Assembly: GCF_014699075.1 (NCBI RefSeq) | Contig: NZ_JACXAB010000001.1 | Location: 186,001-250,000 of the forward strand | Direction of reading: 5' to 3' | From: Microvirga sp. | Lineage (GTDB): Bacteria > Pseudomonadota > Alphaproteobacteria > Rhizobiales > Beijerinckiaceae | DNA length: 64,000 nt | In this document: in pieces, positions 28,981-37,063 of the stretch | Numbering within the stretch: the stretch's first letter is position 1 | How the letters are laid out: each line of letters opens with the position of its first letter | Notes under the pieces: generated by a model | What the model was told of the DNA's origin: nothing | Database searches by the model: none | Seen by the model: the letters and a program-made list of their open reading frames with translations, nothing else | Position numbers and translations under genes: made by a program

Positions 28981-29126
28981 CGGTCCCTGGCCAGATGCAA
29001 GCGCCACATGAGAGGCGCCTTGAGTGAGGCGCGGCGCGGGAACCGTCAAGTCGTCCGAGCCGCGAAAAGGCAACCGACAGCGTGAGAGCCGTCAGCGCGG
29101 GTGGTCTCGGAGAAGGGGGAGAAGGC

Positions 29127-29151
29127 GGTGCGGCTGAAAGCCAGCCGCACC
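29127..29151 (-). terminator. Hairpin between rplT and pheS (possible attenuator)
   Basis: A perfect 9-bp stem (ggtgcggct with agccgcacc, 7-nt loop) starts about 20 nt after the rplT stop. It lacks a following T run, so it may stabilise the rplT mRNA end or act in rho-dependent or attenuation control of pheST. I find no leader peptide rich in phenylalanine codons. Confidence 0.35.
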
Positions 29152-29172
29152 GAAAGCTTAGTCTATCCGGCT

Positions 29173-29541
29173 TTAGGCAGCCTGCTGCGGCAGGGCGGCC
29201 TTGGCGCGCTCCACATAAGCGGCGAAAGCCGCCGGCTCGTGGATGGCCAGCTCGGACAGGACCTTGCGATCGACCTCGATCCCAGCCTTGCCGAGACCGT
29301 CGATAAATCGGGAATAGGTCATGTCATGCATCCGGACAGCAGCGTTGAGGCGCTGGATCCAGAGAGCGCGGAAGGTGCGCTTCTTGTTGCGACGGTCGCG
29401 CGTCGCATACTGCATGCTCTTCTCGACCGCCTGCTTGGCGATACGGATGGTATTCTTGCGGCGGCCGTAGAAGCCCTTGGCTGCCTTGAAAACCTTCTTG
29501 TGCTTGGCGTGGGATGTTACGCCACGTTTGACGCGGGCCAT
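29173..29541 (-). CDS. rplT: 50S ribosomal protein L20
   Basis: Large-subunit assembly protein, 122 residues, highly basic, starting [19 protein letters not shown] with [19 protein letters not shown], all standard for bL20. In E. coli L20 also represses translation of its own operon by binding the rpmI leader. Here it follows rpmI by 41 nt in the conserved order and precedes pheS. A ribosome site GAAGGAG lies upstream of the ATG. Confidence 0.98.
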   Translation of the reverse strand: MARVKRGVTSHAKHKKVFKAAKGFYGRRKNTIRIAKQAVEKSMQYATRDRRNKKRTFRALWIQRLNAAVRMHDMTYSRFIDGLGKAGIEVDRKVLSELAIHEPAAFAAYVERAKAALPQQAA

Positions 29542-29582
29542 TGAAAAACTCCTTCAAAATCCGGGATGTGGGAAGAACCGTC

Positions 29583-29783
29583 TCAGCCGTTGGGCAGGAA
29601 GAACTTCTTCACGTTGTAGGCATCGCCTTCGAACATGGTGGTGGTGCCGCGCAGATTACGGATCTGCTTGTTCGACCGCTTGATCATCCCGTGGCGCTTG
29701 CCGGCCTGGGCGTAAACGACCTTGCCGGTGCCAGTGATCTTGAAGCGCTTTTTCGCGCCCGACTTCGTCTTCAGCTTGGGCAT
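29583..29783 (-). CDS. rpmI: 50S ribosomal protein L35
   Basis: A small basic protein of the large subunit, 66 residues, starting [20 protein letters not shown] and with [15 protein letters not shown], the bL35 signature. AAAGGAG precedes the ATG. It lies between infC (279 nt upstream) and rplT. The upstream gap is longer than in a tight operon and contains a family-D palindrome. Confidence 0.97.
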   Translation of the reverse strand: MPKLKTKSGAKKRFKITGTGKVVYAQAGKRHGMIKRSNKQIRNLRGTTTMFEGDAYNVKKFFLPNG

Positions 29784-29987
29784 TTGGCTCTCCTTTGGAC
29801 AGGCCTCGGAAGCGGCCTTAACCGCTCTTCAGCCTTTTCATTGCTGCATTGAGCAAAACAAACCGCCACGGCAGCCCTAACGGCCGGGCGGTTCGATGAA
29901 GGCGGCCTTATGACAGACGGCCGTCCAAAAAGCAATGGCCGCCGGTGCCCCGACGGCCATGAATTTCTCTGTACGAGGAGCCTCTTA

Positions 29988-30062
29988 GAGCATCGCATCG
30001 AGTGGACCGGAAAAACCGGGTCCACTTTTCCCTGACGCGGCCCTTTGGGTCCGCACGATGCG
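29988..30062. repeat. Family-D palindromic repeat between infC and rpmI
   Basis: Ends gagcatcg and cgatgcgct are inverted. The interior has agtggaccgg-aaaaa-ccgggtccact, a hairpin at 30001-30026. It abuts the infC stop codon. A related element lies at 32835-32948. The remainder of the gap (29784-29987) shows some GC-rich inverted segments but no gene. Confidence 0.65.
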
Positions 30063-30605
30063 CTAGCGCGGCGCCAAAACCATGACGACCTGGCGGCCTT
30101 CGAAGTTCGGCTCCATCTCGACCTTGGCGATATCGCCCACATCGGCCTTGACCCGGTCCAGGACCTTCAGGCCCAGCGACTGGTGGGCCATCTCGCGACC
30201 GCGGAAGCGCAGGGTGACCTTCACCTTGTTCCCTTCCTCGAAGAAGCCCTTCATCGCCTTCATCTTGACCCCATAGTCATGGTCATCGATGCCGGGACGC
30301 AGCTTGATTTCCTTCACCTCGACCGTCTTCTGCTTCTTGCGCGCCTCGGCGGCCTTCTTCTGCTCCAGGAAGCGGAATTTGCCGTAGTCGAGGATCTTGC
30401 AGACGGGAGGGGTGGCGTTCGGCGAGATCTCCACGAGATCGAGGCCTGCCTCTTCGGCAACCTTCAGGGCATCGAAGAAGGCCATCACGCCTCGGTTCTG
30501 CCCCGTATCGTCGATCAGCTGCACTTCGCGAACACCGCGAATGTCTCGGTTGGCGCGCGGTCCGTCCTTCTGCGGCACCGGCATGGCTCTCATTGGTCTG
30601 CGAAT
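30063..30605 (-). CDS. infC: Translation initiation factor IF-3, probable ATT start
   Basis: Binds the 30S subunit and proofreads start codons. Residues about 25-95 form the N domain, with [18 protein letters not shown], and the C domain follows a lysine-rich linker ([11 protein letters not shown]). I place the start at ATT (minus strand 30605-30603): AGGAG ends 9 nt upstream, whereas the first in-frame ATG (30593) is 21 nt from it, too far. ATT initiation is the known autoregulatory feature of infC, since IF-3 discriminates against its own rare start. This gives 180 residues. It heads the infC-rpmI-rplT-pheS-pheT cluster. Confidence 0.93.
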   Translation of the reverse strand: MRRPMRAMPVPQKDGPRANRDIRGVREVQLIDDTGQNRGVMAFFDALKVAEEAGLDLVEISPNATPPVCKILDYGKFRFLEQKKAAEARKKQKTVEVKEIKLRPGIDDHDYGVKMKAMKGFFEEGNKVKVTLRFRGREMAHQSLGLKVLDRVKADVGDIAKVEMEPNFEGRQVVMVLAPR

Positions 30606-30721
30606 GGCTCGTATCTCCTGTTAAGGGCTTAAACTGAGGATCGGAGATCCCAGGGGATCCCTGCTGTGCATGCTCAGCCTTGCCACGAATGATTCGACAT
30701 TTCGCGCAAACGCGCGGGAAG

Positions 30722-31966
30722 TCAACTTGTTCTATGGGCAAAACGGCCCTCAAGAAGGGCGGAATAGACATCCAGCGTGCCGGAAACCATGCGCTCGAGC
30801 GAGAAATGACGCTCCACATGGGCACGAGCCCTGGCGCCCAGGGCGATTCTCGCGCTGGCCCCGAGGCTGAGAGCCGCGCCGACCGCCTCGGCCAGCGCGT
30901 CCGCATCGCCGGCGGGAATGCGCCAGCCCGTCCGCTCGTGCTGCGGCACGGCCGGCGGGGACAAAACCGTCTCCGGCACGGCCCCGAGATCGGAGACGAC
31001 CACAGGCGTGCCCATGGCCTGCGCCTCCACGGCAGAGCGCCCGAAAGCCTCCGGCTCGGTGGACGGCACGGTGACGACGGATGCCGCCAGGAAGGCCGCC
31101 GGCATGTCGGTGCAGTGGCCGACCCGGCGCACAATGCCTTTCAGCTTCTTCGCCTCGATCAGGCTGTCGAGATCCTTCACATACGAATCCCTCCCCTGCG
31201 GGTCGCCGGCGAGGATATAGGCGACATCCGTCAGGCCCGCATCGCGCAGCTTGGCGGCTGCCTCGATCAGCACCTTCTGGCCTTTCCAGCCGGTCAGGCG
31301 GGCGGCGAGCAGCACCACACGCTCGTGGGGCGCCACCTCCCAAGCCTTGCGCAGAGCTTCGATCCGCTCCGGCGCCACCGCATGCGGGGAGAAGACAGTG
31401 AAATCCGTGCCCCGGTGAAGCACCCGGATGCGCTCGCCGGCTTGCGGATAGACTGAGCGGATCAACTCGCCCGTATAGTGTGAATTGGCGATGACCGCAT
31501 CGCCGCGGGACATCACCGAGTTATAGAGGACCTTCACCGACGAGCGGCCGGAGTAACTGCCGTGGTAGGTGGTCACGAACGGGATGTTGAGGGAGCGCGC
31601 CGCGCCGAGACCCACCCAGGCCGGCGCCCGCGAGCGGGCATGAACGAGGGCAACCCGCTCGTTGTGGCAGATCCGGGCGAGCTTGCGCACGTTGAGCAGC
31701 ATGGAGAACGGGTTCTTCGATGCCGCCGGAAAGGGAATCCAGATGCCGCCCTTGGTCTGGAGCTCGCCCACCAGCCGGCCGCCCTCGGTTGCGACCAGTG
31801 CCCGCGCGCCTGCATGGACCAGCCCCTCGGCGATGTCCACGGTGGTGCGCTCCGCCCCTCCCGCTTCAAGTTCGGGGACGATCTGAAGAATGGTCCGGCC
31901 CGCCAGCGGGTGCACGTGAGAGGACGGGAACGCCATCCCTCCGCCGGGTCGCGATGAAAAACTCAC
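30722..31966 (-). CDS. Glycosyltransferase family 4 protein
   Basis: A GT-B fold sugar transferase, 414 residues (ATG 31936, beginning MAFPSSHVHPL, is an alternative start giving 404). The N-terminal acceptor domain begins TILQIVPELEAGGAERTT, with the GGAE loop common in this family. The nucleotide-sugar domain has LLAARLTGWKGQKVLIEA (about 220-237) and the EX7E-type catalytic motif in TEPEAFGRSAVEAQAMGTP (about 315-333). No signal peptide or membrane span is seen, so it probably acts at the inner face of the membrane on lipopolysaccharide or an exopolysaccharide. Donor and acceptor are unknown. It is divergent from an alpha/beta hydrolase gene. Confidence 0.9.
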   Translation of the reverse strand: MSFSSRPGGGMAFPSSHVHPLAGRTILQIVPELEAGGAERTTVDIAEGLVHAGARALVATEGGRLVGELQTKGGIWIPFPAASKNPFSMLLNVRKLARICHNERVALVHARSRAPAWVGLGAARSLNIPFVTTYHGSYSGRSSVKVLYNSVMSRGDAVIANSHYTGELIRSVYPQAGERIRVLHRGTDFTVFSPHAVAPERIEALRKAWEVAPHERVVLLAARLTGWKGQKVLIEAAAKLRDAGLTDVAYILAGDPQGRDSYVKDLDSLIEAKKLKGIVRRVGHCTDMPAAFLAASVVTVPSTEPEAFGRSAVEAQAMGTPVVVSDLGAVPETVLSPPAVPQHERTGWRIPAGDADALAEAVGAALSLGASARIALGARARAHVERHFSLERMVSGTLDVYSALLEGRFAHRTS

Positions 31967-31987
31967 GGAAGTCAGAGCCTTCTCAAA

Positions 31988-32010
31988 AATCGTCCGACAG
32001 AATCGTCCGA
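31988..32010. repeat. Direct repeat in the divergent promoter region
   Basis: aatcgtccga occurs at 31988-31997 and 32001-32010, a 13-nt spacing close to one helical turn. It lies in the 93-nt gap between the glycosyltransferase and hydrolase genes and could be a regulator site. CCTATAT just downstream (from 32018) resembles a -10 element for the hydrolase. Confidence 0.4.
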
Positions 32011-32059
32011 AAGAATCCTATATGACGCTTGCTTCAAAGCAGTTGAGGATGAGTTAACC

Positions 32060-32815
32060 ATGCCGCAAAGCGTCACGGTCGGCCAGGATGCCCGCTCCAT
32101 TGCCGTTCTCACCCGGGAGGGCAAAGGCCCGCCTGTGGTCTGGCTCGGCGGCTTCAAGTCGGACATGCGGGCCACCAAGGCGACCGCCCTGGACGAATGG
32201 GCTGAGCAGAATGGCCGCGGCTTCGTGCGCTTCGATTACAGCGGCCATGGCGAATCCGGCGGGGCCTTCGAAGAGGGCACGATTTCCCGCTGGCTCGAGG
32301 ATGCGCTCGCCGTGATCGAGCACCATGTGCGGGAGCGGCCGATCTTTGTCGGATCCTCCATGGGGGGCTGGATCAGCCTCCTGGCGGCACGCTATTTGAT
32401 GGACAGGCGGCCGAACCTCGCACCAGCGGGCATGGTCCTCATCGCCCCGGCGGTGGACATGACCGAGCGGCTGATGTGGGGGCGATTTCCCGAGGATCTG
32501 AGGCGGAGCGTCCAGGAGACGGGGGTTTATCACCGCCCTTCCGCCTATTCCGACGATCCCTACCCCATCACCTTGAACCTGATTGAGGATGGCCGCCGCC
32601 ACCTGCTTCTCGACCGGCCGATCCAGACCGGCTGCCCGGTCCATATCCTGCAAGGCATGGAGGATCCCGATGTCCCCTGGAGCCATGCGCTCGAATTGGT
32701 GGAGCACCTGCCGGGGGACAGCGTATCGCTGACGCTGATCAAGGACGGGGATCACCGGCTGTCACGGCCGGAGGACATCGAGCAGCTGATCGCAGCGGTT
32801 GCTGCGATCGCTTAG
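32060..32815 (+). CDS. Alpha/beta hydrolase
   Basis: A serine hydrolase of 251 residues. The nucleophile elbow is FVGSSMGGW (about residues 95-103), the oxyanion strand VVWLGGFKSDM precedes it, and the acid and base appear in GMEDPDVPW and DGDHRL near the C-terminus. The compact lid-poor layout resembles carboxylesterase/acyl-protein thioesterase-like (ABHD10-type) enzymes; the substrate cannot be told. No signal peptide. It is transcribed away from the glycosyltransferase gene and ends before a family-D palindrome, convergent with the DUF1150 gene. Confidence 0.88.
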   Translation: MPQSVTVGQDARSIAVLTREGKGPPVVWLGGFKSDMRATKATALDEWAEQNGRGFVRFDYSGHGESGGAFEEGTISRWLEDALAVIEHHVRERPIFVGSSMGGWISLLAARYLMDRRPNLAPAGMVLIAPAVDMTERLMWGRFPEDLRRSVQETGVYHRPSAYSDDPYPITLNLIEDGRRHLLLDRPIQTGCPVHILQGMEDPDVPWSHALELVEHLPGDSVSLTLIKDGDHRLSRPEDIEQLIAAVAAIA

Positions 32816-32834
32816 GATAAGAGTGCTGAGCCTC

Positions 32835-32884
32835 GGCGCATCGTGCGGAAAAGTGGCCCCGGTTTTCCGCAGAAACGATGCGCC
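32835..32884. repeat. Family-D palindrome between convergent genes
   Basis: ggcgcatcgt at 32835 pairs with acgatgcgcc ending at 32884; within it gcggaaaa pairs with ttttccgc. It follows the alpha/beta hydrolase stop by 19 nt and is a likely transcription end for that gene. Confidence 0.7.
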
Positions 32885-32898
32885 AAGCAATAAAGTTG

Positions 32899-32948
32899 GA
32901 GCATCAGATGGATCCCAAAAGTGGTGTCCACTTTTGGGTCCGATGCTC
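32899..32948. terminator. Long hairpin downstream of the DUF1150 gene (bidirectional terminator candidate)
   Basis: gagcatc and gatgctc are the outer arms, and cccaaaagtgg with ccacttttggg form a perfect 11-bp inner stem with a 3-nt loop. It ends at the DUF1150 stop codon. It belongs to the family-D repeats and can act on transcripts from both sides. Confidence 0.55.
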
Positions 32949-33214
32949 TAATGCAGGCTCACCATCGTCAGGTCATGTGCCCAGGCATTGGCAACCGCAG
33001 CGTCATGGTTGTCGGTCAGCAGGATGGGCTCGCCGCTGGCGGACAGGAGCGCGAACAGCCGCATGCCGGGCTGGAGCTTGGGAGCCTGGGGAAACAGCCG
33101 GGCGACCTCATCGGACTCGATCGGCTTCACATAGGCCATCTGGCCCAGGCCCAGGGTGGCGAGTTCGGACACATCGAAGGCCGGCTCGTGATGGTTCTTG
33201 ATCTCGAAGTTCAT
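32948..33214 (-). CDS. DUF1150 family protein
   Basis: An 88-residue protein, MNFEIKNHHEPAFDVSELA..., of the DUF1150 family, found in alphaproteobacteria next to small heat-shock genes. It contains a PQAPKLQPGMRLFALLSASG core and ends with a DNHDAAVANAWAHD segment. Start: AAGGAG lies directly against the ATG at 33220, too close, but 6 nt from ATG 33214, which I therefore prefer. It begins 25 nt after hsp20 and is likely cotranscribed and heat induced with it. Function is unknown. Confidence 0.85.
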   Translation of the reverse strand: MNFEIKNHHEPAFDVSELATLGLGQMAYVKPIESDEVARLFPQAPKLQPGMRLFALLSASGEPILLTDNHDAAVANAWAHDLTMVSLH

Positions 33215-33239
33215 GGACATCTCCTTGTTGCGGATGCCG

Positions 33240-33674
33240 TCACACTTTGTCCGGAGCGCTGATGTCGATCTTGCGGACGATCCGCTCCGGCTCGGGCCGG
33301 ACCAGATCGATCGACAACAGCCCGTTGGACAGGTCTGCGCCCATGACCTCCATGCCGTCGACAAGGAGGAAGGTGCGCTGGAACTGACGGGCGGCAATGC
33401 CGCGATGGAGGAAGTGCCTTGTCTTGTCGTCGGACTGGCGTCCCCGGATGACGAGCTGGCTCTCTTCCAGGGTCACCTCCAGCTGATCCCGGGTAAAACC
33501 GGCAACGGCCAGGGTGATGCGGAGGCGCTCGGGGGCGCTTTCCGTGCGAGCCAGACGCTCGATGTTGTAGGGCGGATAACCGTCCCCGGCCGCCTTGGCG
33601 ACCCGATCGAGCGCCTGCTCGATCTCATCGAAGCCTAACATAAACGGATGCCCGAAGGGCGACTGACGCGACAT
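33240..33674 (-). CDS. Small heat-shock protein (Hsp20/alpha-crystallin)
   Basis: An ATP-independent holdase chaperone, 144 residues. The N-terminal arm FMLGFDEIEQALDRVAKA is typical of IbpA/HspH-like proteins, with YPPYNIER opening the alpha-crystallin domain. GFTRDQLEVTLEESQLVIRG and the HRGIAARQFQRTFLL segment are conserved strands, and GLLSIDLVRPEPE includes the usual G-x-L motif. No strong Shine-Dalgarno is visible before the ATG. A candidate heat-shock promoter lies about 90 nt upstream. I looked for a ROSE-type RNA thermometer and did not find a convincing one. Confidence 0.93.
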   Translation of the reverse strand: MSRQSPFGHPFMLGFDEIEQALDRVAKAAGDGYPPYNIERLARTESAPERLRITLAVAGFTRDQLEVTLEESQLVIRGRQSDDKTRHFLHRGIAARQFQRTFLLVDGMEVMGADLSNGLLSIDLVRPEPERIVRKIDISAPDKV

Positions 33675-33763
33675 GTTCGAAGCCCAAGGTTAGAGGCACT
33701 TCGGTTGGTTTTGAGCCCGCCGATGCGGCACTCAAGTGGCCCGGAACCGGGCCGCTGTCGGAG

Positions 33764-33792
33764 ATATGGATACGCCGCTTCGGCCGATCAAG
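33764..33792 (-). promoter_or_regulatory. Candidate RpoH (sigma-32) promoter of hsp20
   Basis: On the minus strand CTTGAT (33792-33787), 17 nt, then CCATAT (33769-33764) resembles the alphaproteobacterial heat-shock promoter (CTTG box, about 17 nt, C-Y-T/A-T-A-T). It would start an RNA about 80 nt before hsp20. The 5' leader contains a tight GGCCCGG/CCGGGCC-type hairpin (33739-33755). Confidence 0.45.
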
Positions 33793-33854
33793 ACCCTGGC
33801 CAAGTCGCCCTGGCAGCGCCCAGTTCTCACGGTCAATAGAGCCTGAGGAGCGGA

Positions 33855-35264
33855 CTAGACCCGCTCCCGCCACCAGGCGACCTGCTCGGCCACCCGAACC
33901 GGGGACGTGCCGCCGAAGCTCGTCCGGGAGCGGACGGAGTTCTCGACGCCGAGCACATCGTAGACACCCTGGTGGATCTTGGGCTCGACCGCCTGCATGG
34001 CCTCGAGCGGCAGCTCCTCCAGGGTGCAGCCGCGGCTCTCCGCCTCGGACACGATGCGCCCGGTGATGTGATGAGCGTCACGGAACGGGATGTTGAGGCT
34101 GCGCACGAGCCAGTCGGCGAGATCCGTCGCCGTGGAGAAGCCTGCGCCGGCCACGGCTGCCATGCGCTCCGGCACCGGCTCCAGGTCCCGGATCATGCCG
34201 GTGGTGGCGGCGAGCACGATCTCGATGGTGTCGGCCGCATCGAAGACCTGCTCCTTGTCCTCCTGCATGTCCTTGGAATAGGCGAGCGGCAGGCCCTTCA
34301 TCACGGTGAGCAGGGAGACCAGGGAACCGATGACGCGGCCGGTCTTGCCCCGCACTAGTTCGGCGGCATCCGGGTTGCGCTTCTGCGGCATCATGCTGGA
34401 GCCGGTGGTCCAGCGGTCCGGCAGGCGCACGAAGCCGAAGGGTGCCGACATCCAGATGATGATCTCTTCCGCAAGGCGTGACAGGTGCACGGCGCAGATG
34501 GCGGCGGCGGCCATGTACTCGAGCAGGCTATCCCGGTCCGAGACGGTGTCGAGCGAATTACGGGTCGGGCCGTCGAAGCCCATTGCCTTGGCGGTCATGT
34601 GCCGGTCGATAGGGAAGGAGGTTCCGGCGAGCGCGCCCGCGCCCAGGGGGCACTCGTTCAGGCGCTTGCGGGAATCGCGGATGCGGCTGCGGTCGCGGCC
34701 GAACATCTCCACATAGGCCATCAGGTGGTGCCCGAAGGTCACCGGCTGGGCGCTCTGGAGATGGGTGAAGCCCGGCATCACGGTGGCGGCATGAGCCTCG
34801 GCCTTGTCGAGGAGCGCCTTGATCAGGCTGGTAAGCTGCTCATCGGTTCGGTCATGGGCCTCGCGCACCCAAAGCCGGGCATCGGTGGCCACCTGGTCGT
34901 TGCGGCTGCGGGCCGTATGCAGGCGGGCCGCCGGATCGCCGACGATCTCGCGCAGGCGGCTCTCCACGTTCATGTGGATGTCTTCGAGGGCTGTCGAGAA
35001 GCTGAAGGAGCCGGACTCGATTTCGCCCAGCACCCGCTGAAGCCCCTGATGGATGGCGTCCCGGTCGCTCTCGGCGATGATTCCCTGCCTGGCCAGCATG
35101 GTGCTGTGGGCGATGGAGCCCTGGATGTCCTGGGAAGCCAGTCGCTTGTCGAAGCCGATGGAGGCGTTGATGGCTTCCATGAGCGCGCTTGGCGAGGACG
35201 AGAAGCGTCCGCCCCACATGGTGTTGGCACCGGGTTTTTTGGCGTCTTCAGACACGGGCTTCAT
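33855..35264 (-). CDS. argH: Argininosuccinate lyase
   Basis: The last step of arginine synthesis: argininosuccinate to arginine and fumarate. From ATG 35264 it has 469 residues; the frame stays open to 35411, but the recognisable N-terminus ([18 protein letters not shown]) begins here. The fumarase-superfamily signature [12 protein letters not shown] (about 284-295) with the catalytic serine loop is intact, as are [10 protein letters not shown] and TFGHHLMAY. No other arg genes are nearby. It is divergent from the dipeptide transporter operon. Confidence 0.97.
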   Translation of the reverse strand: MKPVSEDAKKPGANTMWGGRFSSSPSALMEAINASIGFDKRLASQDIQGSIAHSTMLARQGIIAESDRDAIHQGLQRVLGEIESGSFSFSTALEDIHMNVESRLREIVGDPAARLHTARSRNDQVATDARLWVREAHDRTDEQLTSLIKALLDKAEAHAATVMPGFTHLQSAQPVTFGHHLMAYVEMFGRDRSRIRDSRKRLNECPLGAGALAGTSFPIDRHMTAKAMGFDGPTRNSLDTVSDRDSLLEYMAAAAICAVHLSRLAEEIIIWMSAPFGFVRLPDRWTTGSSMMPQKRNPDAAELVRGKTGRVIGSLVSLLTVMKGLPLAYSKDMQEDKEQVFDAADTIEIVLAATTGMIRDLEPVPERMAAVAGAGFSTATDLADWLVRSLNIPFRDAHHITGRIVSEAESRGCTLEELPLEAMQAVEPKIHQGVYDVLGVENSVRSRTSFGGTSPVRVAEQVAWWRERV

Positions 35265-35359
35265 CCGATCAAGAAATGTCGGGGAGCCTTTGCCACAGTT
35301 TTCCCCTGCAAGCCAACCCGAACCGCATCTGCCCGACCTTTGGGCATGCTGCACCATGT

Positions 35360-35373
35360 TTACCAGTTGGTAA
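35360..35373. promoter_or_regulatory. Inverted repeat upstream of the dipeptide transporter operon
   Basis: TTACCA-GT-TGGTAA is a perfect 6-bp palindrome with a 2-nt centre, 87 nt upstream of the binding-protein start codon and 95 nt from argH. Its shape fits a dimeric regulator operator, such as a GntR-type protein. No regulator gene is adjacent. Confidence 0.4.
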
Positions 35374-35460
35374 CCAGTGAGTAGACTCGACAGAACCTGT
35401 GTGATTTGCATTCATACGGGCGCACAAGAAGCGCACCCAGCGCTGCGAGGGAACTGGCCT

Positions 35461-37056
35461 ATGACAAGTCTTCCGAAATTTATCCTATCCGCCGCCATGG
35501 TTACCGTGATGGCGACTTCTTTCTCTGCCGTAAAGGCAGCCACGCCGGCCGACACCCTGGTCCAGGCCTGGCAGATGGACGACATCATCTCGCTCGATCC
35601 GGCCGAGGTGTTCGAGCTGAGCGCCTCCGAGATCATGGGCAATACCTATGAGCGCCTGATCACCTATGACATCAAGGACGTGTCCAAGATCTCCGGCCAA
35701 GTCGCCGAGTCCTGGACCGTCTCCCCGGACGGCAAGACCTACACCTTCAAGATCCGCCCGAACAAGAAATTCGCCTCCGGCAGCAACATCACGGCCGAGG
35801 ATGTGGTCTACTCGCTCCACCGCGCCGTATCGCTCGACAAGTCCCCGGCTTTCATCCTGGGCCAGTTCGGCTTCACGAAAGACAATGTGAAGGACAAGAT
35901 CAAGCAGACCGGTCCGCTCGAGCTCACGATTGAGGTCGACAAGCCCTACGCCCCGACCCTCGTTCTCTACTGCCTCGGCAACTCGGTTGCCTCGATTGTC
36001 GAGAAGAAGCTGCTCGTCCAGAACGAGAAGGACGGCGACTGGGGCTACAACTGGCTGAAGACCAAGTATGCCGGCTCGGGCCCGTACATCATGCGCGACT
36101 GGAAGGCCAACGAGGTTCTCGTCCTCGAGCGCAACCCGCACTACGAGAAGAAGACCCCTCTCGCCCGCGTGATCTTCCGCCACATCAAGGAGACCGCCAG
36201 CCAGCGCCTCCTGCTCGAGAAGGGCGACATTGACGTGGCCCGCAGCCTGAACCCTGAAGAGATCACGGCGATGTCCAAGAACCCGGACATCAAGGTTCAG
36301 AGCGCTCCGAAGGGTACGGTCTATTATCTCGGCCTGAACCAGAAGAACCCGAACCTAGCCAAGCCCGAGGTTCGTCAGGCTCTGAAGTATCTTGTCGATT
36401 ATCAGGCGATCGCCGATACGATCATGAAGTACAAGGGCGACGTTCATCAGAACTTCCTGCCCAAGGGCTTCCTCGGTGCCGAGACCTCCAACCCGTACAA
36501 GCTCGACGTCGCCAAGGCGAAGGAGCTTCTGGCCAAGGCCGGCCTGAAGGACGGCTTCTCGGTGACGATGGACACCCGCTCCACCCCCGAGATCATGGGT
36601 GTCGCCCAGGCCATGCAATCGACCTTCGCTCAGGCCGGCGTCAAGCTGGAGATCCTGCCGATGGATTCGAAGCAGGCCCTGACCAAGTATCGTGCCCGCC
36701 AGCACGACATCTACATCGGCAACTGGGGCTCGGATTATCAGGACCCGAACTCCAACGCCGACACCTTCGCGGCGAACGACGACAACTCGGACCAAGCCAA
36801 GGCGAAGCCGCTCGCTTGGCGCAATGCCTGGGATCCGGGCCCGCTGACTGCCAAGACCCGCGCTGCAGTCATGGAACGCGACGCAGAGAAGCGCGCACAG
36901 ATGTACAAGGAGCTGCAGAAGGCGGTTCTCGACGACAGCCCCTTCGTGCTCTTCCTGCAGCAGACGGAAGTCGCGTCCGTGCGCAAGAACGTGGAGAACT
37001 TCATCCTCGGTCCGTCGTTCAGCGACAACGACCTGTCACAGGTAAAGAAGAACTGA
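35461..37056 (+). CDS. Dipeptide/oligopeptide ABC transporter substrate-binding protein
   Basis: A periplasmic receptor of solute-binding family 5, 531 residues from ATG 35461, with a signal peptide ending about residue 26 (SFSAVKA). The segment SAEIMGNTYERLITYD is typical of DppA/OppA, and WTVSPDGKTYTFKIRPNKKF carries the family signature. The open frame upstream to 35377 lacks a ribosome site. It is the first gene of an operon with two permeases, two ATPases and a dipeptidase, so peptides are the expected cargo. Confidence 0.92.
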   Translation: MTSLPKFILSAAMVTVMATSFSAVKAATPADTLVQAWQMDDIISLDPAEVFELSASEIMGNTYERLITYDIKDVSKISGQVAESWTVSPDGKTYTFKIRPNKKFASGSNITAEDVVYSLHRAVSLDKSPAFILGQFGFTKDNVKDKIKQTGPLELTIEVDKPYAPTLVLYCLGNSVASIVEKKLLVQNEKDGDWGYNWLKTKYAGSGPYIMRDWKANEVLVLERNPHYEKKTPLARVIFRHIKETASQRLLLEKGDIDVARSLNPEEITAMSKNPDIKVQSAPKGTVYYLGLNQKNPNLAKPEVRQALKYLVDYQAIADTIMKYKGDVHQNFLPKGFLGAETSNPYKLDVAKAKELLAKAGLKDGFSVTMDTRSTPEIMGVAQAMQSTFAQAGVKLEILPMDSKQALTKYRARQHDIYIGNWGSDYQDPNSNADTFAANDDNSDQAKAKPLAWRNAWDPGPLTAKTRAAVMERDAEKRAQMYKELQKAVLDDSPFVLFLQQTEVASVRKNVENFILGPSFSDNDLSQVKKN

Positions 37057-37063
37057 CGCTTCG

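Noticed and set aside
33675..33760. ROSE-type RNA thermometer upstream of hsp20
   Set aside because: The leader lacks the U-U/C-GCU element opposite a Shine-Dalgarno that defines ROSE; only a GC hairpin and no clear ribosome site are visible.
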